Source: Cymodocea nodosa (taxonomy: Eukaryota > Streptophyta > Magnoliopsida > Alismatales > Cymodoceaceae). Taken from it: 64,000 bases of DNA. The DNA lies in contig CM072340.1 in assembly GCA_036874045.1 (NCBI GenBank), positions 8,075,001-8,139,000 of the forward strand, given 5' to 3'. Under the pieces are notes generated by a model. That model saw only the letters and a list, made by a program, of their open reading frames with translations. It was not told the DNA's origin and ran no database searches. Positions within the stretch are counted from its first letter, which is position 1. Each line of letters opens with the position of its first letter. Below are positions 1 through 11,900 of this stretch, in pieces. Both the position numbers and the translations under genes were made by a program.

Positions 1-165
1 GTTCGAAATATTTATCCTTATGGAGCTATTGAAATTGAAAATCCTAAAAATCAGAATATATTTAAAGTAAATGGACAAAGACTTAGACCTATTCTGAAAA
101 TACCAAAAAGCTCCTTTGAAATTATAGAAGAAGTCAGAGTAGAGGACTACTTGAGCTTTATTTAG
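1..165 (+). pseudogene. integrase C-terminal end of GyA pol
   Basis: Frame 1 from base 1 is open to a TAG at 163-165 and gives 54 residues. It matches the C-terminal tails in GyB (36116-36328) and GyC (54129-54353), with the shared core NPKNQNIFKVNGQRLRPIL. This tail, with a GPY-like segment just before it in the other copies, is the DNA-binding C-terminal domain of gypsy integrases. The upstream part is outside the window. The segment itself has no lesion, but the rest of the element is broken, so I treat it as part of a pseudogene. Confidence 0.85.
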
Positions 166-728
166 TAAGAAATCAATTTTTATGTATATATATAAAAAAA
201 ATTTATAAAATATAAAAATTCGTTGCAATTCAACCGACCGGTTCCATCAGTATGACCGGAACATAAAAATATGTATATTAATTTTCAGTAAAAAGTTTTT
301 TTTTTTTTTTTTTTTGGTTTTACCGAAACATAGTATTGGTTCAACTGGAAAAAAATTAGGTCTGACTGAAACATAGTATCAGTTAAACTAGTAAAAAAAA
401 AACAGAAAAACTATTATCTTATGTTTTTTTTTATTACATCTGTTTGTACGGGAAGTCTGTTGAGCTACGCTTAACTCAACAAACTCCGTTGAGTCTTGAG
501 TTAGTCAACGAGCTTATTCTGTTGAGTTAACTGTAACTCAATGGAGTATTGTAGCTAAGACTGCGGATGAGAGAGCAATAGTTGGTTCAGGAAATGACCC
601 GATTACCCACTTAAACTTAGGGCTTATTTAGACTAAAACCTAGGGTTTTGGGGCCATTATCTGGCAAACCATTTAGAATTTAGAACAGTAGAGATCAGAG
701 TGATTCCGTGTTGTTGTGTAACTCCACG
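166..728 (+). other. GyA noncoding spacer between pol and the env-position ORF
   Basis: There is no coding signal. Two copies of a roughly 20-bp motif related to ACCGAAACATAGTATCGGTT lie near 322 and 365, next to a poly-T run at about 297-315. Degraded hairpins of the GTTGAGTTA / TAACTCAAC family lie at about 456-545. A degraded telobox-like palindrome around CCTAGGG lies near 639-648. The same order is seen in GyC (54354-54892) and, reversed, in GyB (35461-36115). The spacer probably carries the leader or promoter for the downstream ORF, which is inference. Confidence 0.6.
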
Positions 729-2942
729 ATGATGAAGATGACACCTGAGTTCTAGGAAGATGCAGTGGACACAACACAGTTTCTGAAAGAGTTAGAGGAA
801 TGACACACGTAGTAGAAGATTCGGAATACGACAAGAGAGAAAGAGCTACAAACGGTAGAATCAGAACTCTTCAACTTGAGGAAAGTTTTGGTGGATTTGG
901 GTATACAAATACCTCAAATAGTAGAAACAAAAATAAAAGTAGCGATAGAAATTGCTTTAAGCAAAGAGAGAAAAATAAGGCCGAACAATGAAGTAGCCCT
1001 AGAATTAATCCAATGCAAAGCCAGATTGTGGTTCAAAAAGCGCATTGCTGGTTGTGCAAGGGGTGCAATAAGGCGGCAGCAACAAGTAGAGGAAGAACAG
1101 GAGGAGCCGACTGCTGAAAGACCTGTTCCTGAGGAACAGTAGCTAGAACCTTCAGTTCCACCATTTAAGCCGTTGGCACGAGTAGAAATATTGGGGCCTT
1201 CGACTGAAGAAGAGTTAAAAGAATTTCAAGCACTAGTTCAAGTTGGAAGAAACCAAGGAGAATCAGAAGATTTAGCAGTAGCCAAAGCACATCTAGTATT
1301 TGATGCACTACGCAAAAAGAGGGCTGTAGAGAAATTGCAAGCCCAATATAAAATTAAAGTGGAATAACATCAAGAAGCTACTACCAGAACTACTGTCAGA
1401 TTTGCTGCAAAAGAAGCTAAAGCTGGTCCTTCGAGACCAGCAATTATTGAAAAAATTAAATAGGAAGAGCCAATACCTGTGGCTCAAAAGCGTGTAGAGC
1501 CTTTGTTTTTAGATTTAATCTCAGAAGAAGAAGAGGAAGACCAAGCACAATTAATCACACGAAGGAAAGATAAAGAGATAGTGCCTGAATATCAAAAAGA
1601 GATTAAATCTGAAGTACCAATATCAACAAGGCCTGTGGAGCCAATTTTTATAAACCTGCTATCCGATTCTGAGGAGGAGCAGGAGCAGCAGCAGCAGGAG
1701 CAAAGAAAAGAAGAAAATCAGGCTGAAATTAATCTACAGCCTGCGTAAGAAGAAGAAACAGAAATTAGGGTAGAAATTGAATTGCCCGTGACTCCATCCC
1801 AATCTGCCACAGAATTAGAAAGAACAGTGACAGAGTAGATTGGTAGTCAGGAGGAAGAAGAAAGAACAGAAAATGAAGAAGAAGCTGAACGAAGCCATTT
1901 GGACAGAAATGACTTTGCAGATTCTACTGAATTTAATGAAACAATTCAAGACAGAGTGGAGAGTTCTGTCGGCTCACCACCACAAACAAAAGCAAAAGCA
2001 AAAATTCAGGAATCTGCAGAACATGTTCAAGTTCAGCCTATGATAGAGGAAGATCAAGAACAAACCCCTCTAGAATAACAAAGTCACATTCCTAACCCGA
2101 TTGAAACAACAATTCTGAATGAAGTACATTTTTGGAGTTAGGAAGTTTATAATAAATATCAAGAGATTAGGGGTTATGATGTTATATATAGTAGACTAGT
2201 AAATTGGGATGGAATGTAAGAAATCAAAGAATTATTTGAATTCCAAGGTCTACTGAATTTTATTTCTCAAGAAAGAGGGCATGTAGTATATGAGAATCTA
2301 GTGCCCTGTTTTTATGCAAATTTGAGAGAAGAAGAAGGAAAATTAATTTCCAACGTGGAGGAAGCTGATGCACAGATAACACTAGAGCTTCTCCACAACA
2401 TTTTTGGATTAAAGAATGAAGGACAGGAAATTTTGGAAAGTACAACTACCGTTGAATGGACAGAATAGGAAATCAAGGACAATTTAGCTATCAATCCTAG
2501 TGTGCCATTATTAAATAGATTGAGGCATTTAAATGGTAAAGCACATATGATAGCCAACATTTTGATTAAGAATGCTTATCAATGACAAGGCCATGACATA
2601 GAACTGAGTCAATTTGTCAAATGGGCCATGTATGCAGTTGTAAATAGAATTCCAATAAATTGGTCTGCAGTTTTTATCTCCAAGCTAAGAACAGTAAAGA
2701 AGAAATTGTTTTATGGAGATTTGATTCCACTGTTGATGGTGGATTGTATTGATTTCACTAAATGGGCATCAAAAAGGATTAGATCAAGGACCATTTCAGT
2801 GAAAGAATACAGAAATTTTGTAGTTGCAAAGATAGTTGTACCTTCTAGAGGCATTACAAGAGTTGTAGAAAGAATTAATCAATTAGAGCTACAATTAGAG
2901 AAACTTCAGAAGGAAGTAGATGAACTTAGGAATAGAGACTAA
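729..2942 (+). pseudogene. env-position ORF of GyA (putative plant transposon-domain protein), broken
   Basis: One continuous frame of 738 codons runs from the ATG at 729 to the TAA at 2940-2942. It is interrupted by about fifteen stops but no frameshift. Where GyB can be compared, many stops replace Trp or Gln codons (TGG to TAG/TGA, CAG to TAG, CAA to TAA). The N-terminal third is basic. The middle is very acidic, with Glu/Gln runs around 1674-1701. From about 2120 the protein resembles the plant transposon-protein domain (Transposase_32 type), with the core FEFQGLL and a C-terminal leucine-heptad coiled coil at about 2868-2935. It sits where Athila elements carry their env-like ORF. No signal peptide or clear membrane segment is seen, so an envelope function is not supported. 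Confidence 0.7.
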
Positions 2943-3870
2943 ATTGTATTGTTCGTTTACTTGTATATAATTGTATGAAAAATGTCTGTGTATTTGTAAT
3001 GTAAATCGATTCATATGAATGAATATAAATTTTCAGATATACTTTTCATGTGTGTTTAGAATGATGAAATGAATTGAATTGAATGTTATATAAATTGAAT
3101 GTTATATAAATTGTGGAATATTATGAATGAATGTTTAACAGATTTACAATTTGTTGAATGACAGGATAGATGCTTGAAAATTTCTACATGTTGCAAGGTA
3201 AAATGTAAATTCTGCATAACATAAAATGACCTGCAAGTTAAATATTTATATAATGTTCAGATATAAATGAATTTTGATGAGAATGATGCATTAATGACAT
3301 AGATTTAACTTTATTTTAGTTAGCAGAATGAAAGAGAGAAAAAAAGCAGAGAGATACTTACGAGGAGTATACTTTGAGGTTGCTAAGTGTTAACTCAACG
3401 AACTTACTTCGTTGAGTTAAACGTAACTCCACGAGGTCAGTAATAAAATATAAGGTCACTCTGTTGAGTTATCTGTAACTCAATGAAGTTAGTCCATGGA
3501 GTTAGCAACAGTAACCGACATTATTCCGTTGAGTTATCTGTAACTCAATGAGGTTAGTTCATGGATTAAGTAGAATGGTTTAGCGGTTACCAAAATTTGA
3601 AATTAGTAGTGGTACATGCACCTATAAAAATAGGAACCACGATGCACGTTGCAAGACACGTTCTTGCAACGAGATTTATTCACTTTATGGATGTGCATTA
3701 TATATATAAAACAGAATGTTATTTACGAGTTACTAGCACTTTTAAAAGTAAGGAGAAAAGCATTGGAGGAACTGGAAGGAGAAGTAACTGATTCAACTTC
3801 ATCCGTCAACAAATATTTACTGAATGGAAAGCTTCAGACTGGTATGTAATTAATCTTCTACTATTTATTT
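2943..3870 (+). other. GyA spacer with hairpins and a candidate internal promoter before the capsid ORF
   Basis: AT-rich noncoding DNA. A GAATTGAATT-type simple stretch lies near 3070-3085. Hairpins of the GTTGAGTTA / TAACTCAAC family run from about 3390 to 3560. TATA-like sequences are at 3623-3630 (TATAAAAA) and 3701-3710 (TATATATAAA). A perfect 10-bp hairpin, CGTTGCAAGA with TCTTGCAACG, lies at 3647-3671. GyB keeps the AATAGGAACC context and a comparable TATA-rich stretch. Short open frames here have no recognisable content. A role in expressing the capsid ORF is inference. Confidence 0.5.
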
Positions 3871-5214
3871 ATGAGGACATGGACTCGTTCTCCTAGCACT
3901 AAACGATTAGTAAGAACACCTACCCAGGAACTTTCAACACAGAGGCGTACTGAAACATTTTCTGAACTAGATTTTAACAAAATTCTTTGGGGTGTAGCTA
4001 ACCTTTCTTTAAAAGAGAATGTAGAGATGACTGCTCTAGTAGAAAAACCATTAAGAGAAATTCTGTATCCTGAATTAGTTGATGAACCTTCATGTATTCG
4101 ATTGCCAAACTTTGAGGGAGATAGGTTTGAACTGAAATCTAATTATATTAGTCAATTGCCACATTTTCATGGATTAGAAAGAGAGGATGCCTATTATTTC
4201 CTTAAAGAATTTAATGAAGTTTGTCAAATGATGAAAATGCCGAACATGAGTATAGATGCTATTAAACTTAGATATATTCCTTTTGCTTTAAAAGACACAG
4301 CTAAGAGATGGTTATATACTATGTTGCCTGATTCAATTTCTGCATGGACTGAATTTTGTTCTGTTTTTCTGGAAAAATATTATCCAACACATCAAATGAT
4401 TAAAAAGAAAAAAGAAATATTAATGTGTAGTCAAAAATAGGGTGAATCATTCTGGAAATATTTTGAAAGATTTAAAGATTTACTAACTCAATGTCCACAT
4501 CATGCAATGAGTAAAGCACAATTAATAGGTATAATTTATAAAGGCATAGATGTTTCAATGAAATCTTTATTAGAATCTACTTGTCAAAATGGATTTCTGA
4601 AATTATGTAGTGAAGAAGCATGAGCATATTTAGAAAACTTTGCAAAAAGAACTGCACAGTGGGAAAACTCGGCTGAAGCTATTGTAGATAAAAGAATATT
4701 CCCAAGACGAATGCATGAAATAGATTCAAGTACTATGCTTGAAGTGAAATTAATTGAATTAACAAAGAAAATAAAAGAGTTATCATTAAATCAAAAGCTA
4801 GCAGAAAAGAATGCAAACATTAATGATTTAGATATTATTTATGCTAGAAACCAAAAAGATAACTTTGGAAATTCTTATAATCCTAATTAGAGAAATCACC
4901 CAAATTTATCTTGGAGAAACAACAATTTCCAAGGAGGAGAAAATGTAAATGAGAAGAATATAAGTTATGAAGCATTACTGGAACAAGGATCTAGAATAGA
5001 GAAATTAGAAAAGATAATCCAACAATTAAACAATCGTTTGGATTTTGTATTTGGAAATGATGCAATTCAAAATCAGAATAGAAATATACCACTTAGATAG
5101 AAGGAATCAATGGAAGTTAGACCTACTGGAGGATTACCAATACAAGCAATACTTAACCCTGTCAATAGAACTGTTAATGAAATTGATACCTCTTCTGAGA
5201 GGATAGCTGAATGA
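3871..5214 (+). pseudogene. capsid-type gag ORF (Retrotrans_gag domain) of GyA, located 3' of pol
   Basis: Reading from the ATG at 3871, the frame carries a Retrotrans_gag capsid domain (about 4100-4640; cores FHGLEREDAYYFL and AKRWLYTMLPDSI). It then carries the NPNWRNHPNLSW-type segment that follows the capsid in Athila gags, with Trp changed to a stop here. The frame has TAG 4438, TGA 4621, TAG 4888 and TAG 5098, then 38 more codons to TGA 5212-5214. There is no frameshift. The zinc knuckle normally found in gag is absent; in this family it opens the pol frame instead. GyB has the same ORF at 30910-32259, with a TAG at the same place as 5098. The first half is well conserved. A capsid ORF downstream of pol is not the usual Ty3 layout. 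Confidence 0.82.
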
Positions 5215-5399
5215 AGCAGTATAACTGAAGTAACTATATGTATATATTTGTTTATTTATAGTTAATAGTATTGTAGAGTTAGTCCTTAACTCAACGAACT
5301 TAGTCCGTTGAGTTATGCCCTAACTCCACGAGAGTGTGTAGTAGTTATGTTAATTTTTGTCTCTGCTAAATTTTTGTTTGTGTTATACAGAATCGACAA
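5215..5399 (+). repeat. short spacer with a GTTGAGTTA hairpin before the F-box gene
   Basis: This 185-bp stretch separates the capsid ORF from the F-box ATG. At about 5287-5333 it holds paired GTTGAGTTA / TAACTCAAC and GTGGAGTTA-type arms like those in the LTRs. GyB has the same arrangement at about 30765-30820. Nothing else is recognised. Confidence 0.55.
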
Positions 5400-5884
5400 A
5401 TGGAATTCATGTAATTACTGTTGGATACACTAAGTGAAGTACTGAGTAACTTGTCAGCTAAAGATCTATGCAGGCTGTGTTGTGTATCAAAGGAAATTAA
5501 AGATTGTATTGAAGAAAAATATTTTCAAGGACTACAAGCTGCAAAAATGACTAAGATGAGAGATGGATTCATATGGAGGTCATTTAATCGTAGTTCAATT
5601 AGCCATGAATATCTGAATATGGAAGAAACTACTGGAATTCCACCCAATACATTAGAAGGAATAGATCATGTTATGGGGATAGATGAATGATTAATCATAT
5701 ATAGAACCAGACTAAGGTATGCAAGTCTATTACCTGATATTTTGATAAGAAATCCTATAACAAGAGAAGAATGGAATATAGGAAGACCTAATAGATATGA
5801 AGTATCAATTGTAAATTGTGGGTCAGCTTTAATATTTTCTGATAAAAATTCTACCATTCCTGAAAAATTATATTATTGGAGACT
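5400..5884 (+). pseudogene. F-box gene carried by GyA, 5' part (interrupted by GyD)
   Basis: The ATG at 5400 opens an F-box motif at residues 6-40 (cores LSEVLSNLSAKDLC and RLCCVSKEIKDC). F-box proteins are substrate adaptors of SCF ubiquitin ligases that bind Skp1 through this motif. Codon 5 is TAA (5412-5414) and codon 97 is TGA (5688-5690). GyB has the same TGA, where Trp would fit. The frame continues after the TGA into an F-box-associated region and is cut at 5884 by GyD. Joining 5400-5884 (485 bp) to 15054-15705 (652 bp) gives 1137 bp, exactly the length of the uninterrupted GyB copy. No intron is seen. Confidence 0.85.
5880..5884. repeat. target-site duplication of GyD, left copy
   Basis: AGACT precedes the LTR and AGACC follows the far LTR at 15049-15053. 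This is a 5-bp duplication with one substitution. It lies inside an F-box codon run that is continuous in GyB. Confidence 0.85.
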
Positions 5885-7683
5885 TGTTTGGGTTTTCCCA
5901 GCACTACACTAGAAAAACTTGGATTTGTTACTTCTGTTTTTACTTAGTTAATTTATCTTTATGCCTATTCTTTCTTTTAGAAGTAAACAAACAACCTTTA
6001 ATACAATTTAGATATTAATTCCAATTTGTACTTTAACTGCAAGTGCACAGTGTCTATTGTATCAGTGTACAAGTACAGGTCGATCCCATAGGGAATTGCT
6101 GACGAATTTAGGAAATGTTTATTTGTGAACAATTCAAATTTATATTCAATAAGCACTCCGTTGAGTTACAGTTAACTCAATGGACTAAGTTCGTTGAGTT
6201 ATGGCTAACTCAACGGACTATCCTCGTGGACTTAAATTAACTCCACGAGCCTGTCTCTTCTTTATAATACTGCTATTTACAGAGGAATTCGGTCAACCAT
6301 TGGGCGATTCCACAGATTGTAAATAACATCAATTAAGCTTTTTAATGCTAGTTAACATTGGATTTATCATTAAGCAATACAAACATTCAGATGATTCAAA
6401 TAGTCACCATTAAAATCTTTAAGTTTTTTTGTACGAACCAATTTAAGTAAACTGTAAAATTAAAACTAACATAAAACAATCATAAAACTGATACAAATAA
6501 CATTAATCACGATACAACACAAACAATACAACACTCAAATACGACATACAAACAAAGATAAATTGTTTTTGGTATTTTTGTTTTGATGTAATGGGCGAAA
6601 GGTGAAATGTAAAGTAATCTCACTTGACAGTAAATACTTCCTACACTACTTGCAACGCGATTACACTACTGAAAATTAAACCACTTACAATTTTGTCTCC
6701 TCTCCTTATAGAATCGCGAGTCCAGAATTGCAAGATGATCTCCTTTTCAGCATACATGCATCAACCCGAAGCCAAGGCTAAAAGCTTTACGATCTCTTGA
6801 AATATGAGTTGGCGCTTGGTGAAAATGTCTTCCCTTCCCACGATGCGATCACTCCTCACAGTGGTTGTCAGGCACTGTGTTTGGCTCGGAATCGACCCGA
6901 CATCAGGCAAGTATCCTCACAGACCTCCGATGATTGGTGATTATGGTGGTGATAACGATGGTTGGTGTGATACTTCGGAGAATCGCCGATATTGTCTGCA
7001 AAAAGCTCGGTGCTCCTCCTCTATATACACTGGCCGTCCATCGATCACACACACTTCTTCTTTTTTTCTTCTTTTCTTTTATATTTCTTCAGTAGTAACT
7101 GCTTCTGCTTGAATGGTCAATTGCATTTCCTTACTTCAGATCAATGGTGATGATTTCTTTCTCCCTTCGCGATTGAATTCCTGCGTGATACATGCAAACG
7201 TGGTTTTTCCTTCCAACTGTCTATTCCTGCAACCGCTACAGTGGCATTTTGGAAAATAACTATAAAATACATGCAATAAAGAAATAAGCCGCTAACCTAA
7301 CATGTTACCTTAGTGTATATTCATGTAACTCAACGCGTATAGTTTTGCTAACTTAACAAGTTATAACTTAAGTAAATCTACCAGATCTCAACACGTGTCA
7401 GTAGCAGTTTAAACATAAAATAACATTTCGGAGAGTTACAGGTATAACTATTCGATGCTCAGATGCATTTTCAGATACTTAAGAATTTCACAGCCTGTAA
7501 TTTTCCGACAGTTCATAAATGTACTAAATTAACATTAATTCCCCAAAATTAAGCAGATTATTCAATTAAAGCATATAACAGTGCAATTATAACATAATGG
7601 CTTAATTCTCATATGATAAGCTAAATATTATGCAATTAACCATCATTTAACCGTTAATAATATGCACTTTTTCATTCTAAACA
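5885..7683 (-). repeat. GyD 3' LTR
   Basis: The 1799-bp LTR begins TGTTTGGG and ends TCTAAACA on the plus strand. On the element strand its TATA box is at 7076-7083 (TATAAAAG). Three hairpins of the GTTGAGTTA family lie at about 6157-6249: TCCGTTGAGTTA, then CGTTGAGTTA with TAACTCAACG (perfect, 6192-6215), then a CTCGTGGA-based one. It is about 480 bp shorter than the GyA and GyC LTRs because most of the U3 hairpin array is missing. Confidence 0.9.
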
Positions 7684-8949
7684 CTTCCCCCATACCTAAA
7701 TTTTACTAGTCCCTTAGCAAACTAAGATCTAATTAATTGGTCTTTCAAAAAGTGCTAGAATTAATTCTTCCCCTTTTGTTTTTTCTCTTCTATTTAGCAT
7801 AAACATATATTCTGTATGTTTCAGTAATCAACCTGCAAAGATATTTAGAATATATGTAAATTACATACAAAGTATATCATCTTCATATAGGTGTTAATTA
7901 TATTATCGTTTGTTCTTCTTTTCATCATCTGTTATCCTGAATTTTCCAATAAGTTTTTCTAGAAGAAATTTCAACAACATACGAATCAAAGTACAATCCA
8001 ATTCAATCTGATTAAGACAAGTAGAATAAAGAATTGTATTTCCATTAAACAACTTCAAAAGTCAATTCCAGATTCATATTTCAGCAATTCTAGATAACAG
8101 AAAATATACTCGATTCATAAGATATCTGTATTTCACAAAACACTTGTATCTTTTCAGAACAGTATATGTTTTTTTCTTTTCTTTTTTTTTGTGTACTTTA
8201 AAAGTTAATTTGACAAGCTTGAATCATACAAGAGCTTTCTAATGTACCCATGTAACGAGCTTTCAGTCAACAATCCCAGATCTGTTCAGGATCTTAGGTT
8301 GCCAGATTTTCAGAGTCCTTTTTCAGGTCAATAATCCTTACATACCTATCTGCTCAAGTACAAAAGGTTCGTGATCAAACAAGTCAATAAACTCTCAAAG
8401 TTTTGTTTCTCTTTTTTTTTCTAAAAATAAATGCATACACAAAACAAAGCATTAATCACATACTGTATATGCACGTATTTCATTAATACAAATGTAGTAA
8501 AACACCAATCTCATATAATCCTACTTCTATCATTTACTAAAAATATGAATCCATAATAATAAGCTCATACTTTATCTGTAGTTTAATAAGATCTACACAT
8601 AAATCATTCTACAAGTTCAATCAGTCAAAGTAAATGTATCTTTCATCATATGTGTTTCATTTAATCTAGAATTCACATCTCAGCTCCTTTAGGACTTCAG
8701 ATAATTTTCAGATTAAGCATTAAATATTCTGATTTCATTTTAAAATCGTGAAACTGTTAAACTCATGAAATTCAGAAAAATCATAAGATACTATATCTAG
8801 ATTTACATAAGTAATAAATTCTATAGCATCTTCTATAGCCTTCTAAATATAACATTCAAGCAGTTTATAAAAATTTTACAATCTCAATTATCGGATAGTT
8901 ACAGCAAGTTCATAAAAATTTTCAATTTCCTCAAAACTTTGCAGTACCA
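7684..8949 (-). other. GyD 3' noncoding module with polypurine tract
   Basis: On the minus strand the PPT (GGTATGGGGGAAG) abuts the LTR at 7684-7696. The remaining ~1.25 kb is noncoding and matches GyA 16229-17473, GyB 27815-29100 and, more distantly, the 3' region of copia CoE (about 62660-63446). It starts at a deletion junction with integrase at 8950-8953. I see no gene in it. Confidence 0.8.
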
Positions 8950-8953
8950 TTTT

Positions 8954-11900
8954 ATAAGTAGTTCTATAAGCCCAAAGTGCATCTATCAATCTATTAGCCC
9001 AATTTGTTCTAGTAGGATTTACTACTTTTTCCAAGGTAGGATTTACTACTTTTTCCAAGATTAATTTAATTTGTTTGTTTGCACTTTCTACTTGTCCACT
9101 TGTTTGCGGATGATATGATATTGCAATTTTGTGGTTTACTCCATATTTCTTCATTAAGGCTTCAAAACTTCTATTACATAAATGAGTTCCTCTATCACTG
9201 ATAATAGCTTTAGGTATTCCAAATCTGGCAAATATATTTGTTCTTATAAATAGTATTACCACTTTGTTATCATTAGTTTTTGTAGGAATAGCTTCTATCC
9301 ATTTAGATACATAATCCACCCCCAACAATATGTAATTAAATTGATTAGACATAGGAAATGGACCCATAAAATCTATTCCCCACACATCAAAGATTTCAAC
9401 CTCAACAATAGGATTAAGAGGCATCATATTCCTCTTTGATATTCTTCCTATTTGTTGACATCTTAAACAACTTAAGCAATATTTATAAGCATCTTTGAAT
9501 AGTGTTGGCGAATAAAACCCACATTGCAGAATTTTTGCAGTAGTTTTCCCAGAACCAAAATGTCCTCCACAAGCTTGGTCATGATAGAAAGACAATATGC
9601 TCGAATATTCATTTTCTGGAACACACCTCTTTAAAACCAGATCAGGACATTTCTTAAATAAGTAAGGGTCTTCCCAATAGTAATATTTTACTCTTGAGAA
9701 AAACAATTTCTTATCCTGTCTATTCCAATCCTTAGGTGTTAAACCAGTAACTAAGTAATTAACTATGTCTGCATACCAAGGCATTGTGTTGATGGTCATT
9801 AATTGTTCATCAGGAAAATTATCCTTAATTTCAATATTTGATTTTTCTATTTGTAATCTTGATAAATGATCTGCTACTACATTCTTACAACCTTTTTTAT
9901 CTTTAATTTCTAGATCAAATTCTTGCAATAATAATATCCATCGGATCAATCTAGGTTTAGTTTCTTTTTTCTTTATTAGATGTTTTAGAGTTGAATGATC
10001 CGTGTATACTATTACTTTAGCTCCAATCAAATATGATCTAAACTTTTCTAAAGCAAACACAACAGCTAATAATTCTTTTTCAGTAGTTGTGTAATTAACT
10101 TGAGCATCATTTAAGGTTTTGCTTGCATAATGAATCACTCTAGGAGATTTTTCTATCTTCTGTCCTAACACTGCTCCTATAGCAAAATCAGAAGCATCGC
10201 ACATTAATTCAAATGGATGGTTCCAATTAGGTGCTTGAATTATAGGAGTTGAAATTAAGCTAGTCTTAAGTTTGAAAAATGCTTCCTTGCAATTTTTATC
10301 AAAGTTAAATGGAACATCTTTTAATAGATTAGTTAAAGGTCTAGCTATCTTGCTAAAGTCTTTAATAAATCTTCTATAAAAACCAGCATGTCCTAGAAAT
10401 GATCTAATATCTTTTACTAATTTAGGTTCTGGTAGATTAGAAATTACTTCTATTTTAGCTTTATCTACTTTCAACCCTTTTTTAGAAACAACATGCCCTA
10501 AGACTATTCCTTGTTTAACCATGAAGTGACATTTTTCCCAATTTAAAACCAGATTTTTTCCACACAGTGTTTTAATATTTGGTCTAAATTGCTTAAACAC
10601 AATTCATATGAGTTACCATATACAGTAAAATCATCCATAAATATTTCTAAAAATTCTTCAGTCATTCCAGTAAATATGCCCTGCACACACCTTTGGAAGG
10701 TAGTTGGCGCATTGCATAATCCGAATGGCATTCTTTTAAAAGCATAAGTTCCATTAGGACAGGTGAAAGTTGTTTTCTCTTGATCCTCTAATGCTATTGG
10801 AATTTGATTATACTGTGAATACCCGTCTAGGAAACAAAAATATTCTTGCCCTGCTAATCTTTCCAGCATTTGATCTATAAAAGGTAAGGGAAAATGATCT
10901 TTCCTAGTCACAACATTCAGCTTTCTATAGTCTATACATACTCTCTAGCCTGATTGAATTCTAGTAGGTATCAAGTCTTGACTTTCATTCCTAATAATTG
11001 TTAATCCTAATTTCTTGGGAACTACATAGATTGGACTAACCCACGAGCTATCAGAAGTCAGATAAATTATGTCATTATCTAACCATTTAACTATTTCCTT
11101 CCTGACTACTTCTTTAAGGTTTGGATTTAATCTCCTCTCAGGAATTCTAACAAATTTGGCATTCTCTTCTAAATATATGTGGTGACAGCATAAAGTTGAA
11201 CTTAACCCTTTTATATCAGTCATAGTCCATCCTATTGCTTCTTTATAACTTTTTACTGCATCTTTTAATTTAGCTATTTGATCCTCTTTTAAATCTGAAG
11301 CAATAATGATTGGACAGGTTCGTTTATCTTCCAGAAATATATAGGTTAATTCAGGAGGTAAAGGTTTTAATTCTAAATGCTGCTCATCAGAAGCTAAAGC
11401 TCCTAATTGAACATCATCATTTTTTAAATTAATTTCTTCCTGATCTCCTTCGATATTTATGCTTTCACTTTCTTCTAAAGTTTCAGAATTGATTTGCTTA
11501 TTTAATTCTTCTTGAATCACATCATCTAACATATCTCCTTCATCCTCTAAAAAGTCTATGGTATGTAAGGACATTTCTAACTCCTCAAACCTTTCTAGTT
11601 TGAAAATATTTAATTGAGTATCCTCATTACCATATGCTAACTTCATTACTCCAGTTTTACAATTTATAACAGCCCCTGATGTTGCTAAAAATGGCCTTCC
11701 CAAAATTAAAGATGTATCACTATTTTTATGCTTAATTTGTTGGGAATCCAAAATTACAATATCAATAGGATATATAAAATTCTTGATTTTAATTAAGACA
11801 TCCTTTATTTTTCCTCTAGGGTATCTTATACATCTATCAGCTAATTGAATAACCATACTAGTAGGAGTTAAGCCTTCTAATCCTAAGGATGCAAATATAT

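Larger units (their letters stand above)
1..5884 (+). mobile_element. GyA: Ty3/gypsy Athila-like retrotransposon, left part (continues at 15049-19755)
   Basis: The element enters from the left edge in the integrase C-terminus. It continues through a spacer, an env-position ORF, a second spacer, a capsid-type gag ORF and the first 485 bp of an F-box gene. There it is split by GyD. It resumes at 15049 (second TSD copy) and ends with its 3' LTR at 19755. The assignment to an Athila-like lineage comes from the related copies GyB, GyC and GyD, which show a tRNA-Asp PBS and a DLG-type protease. The 5' LTR and most of pol lie outside the window. Confidence 0.88.

Noticed and set aside
297..315. Poly-T run as a transcription terminator or Pol III stop
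   Set aside because: No Pol III gene lies upstream, and such runs vary between copies. It looks like simple sequence.
729..2942. Calling the ORF after integrase a true envelope gene
   Set aside because: It has no visible signal peptide, membrane anchor or fusion-like segment, and its domain looks like the plant transposon-protein type. Only its position is env-like.
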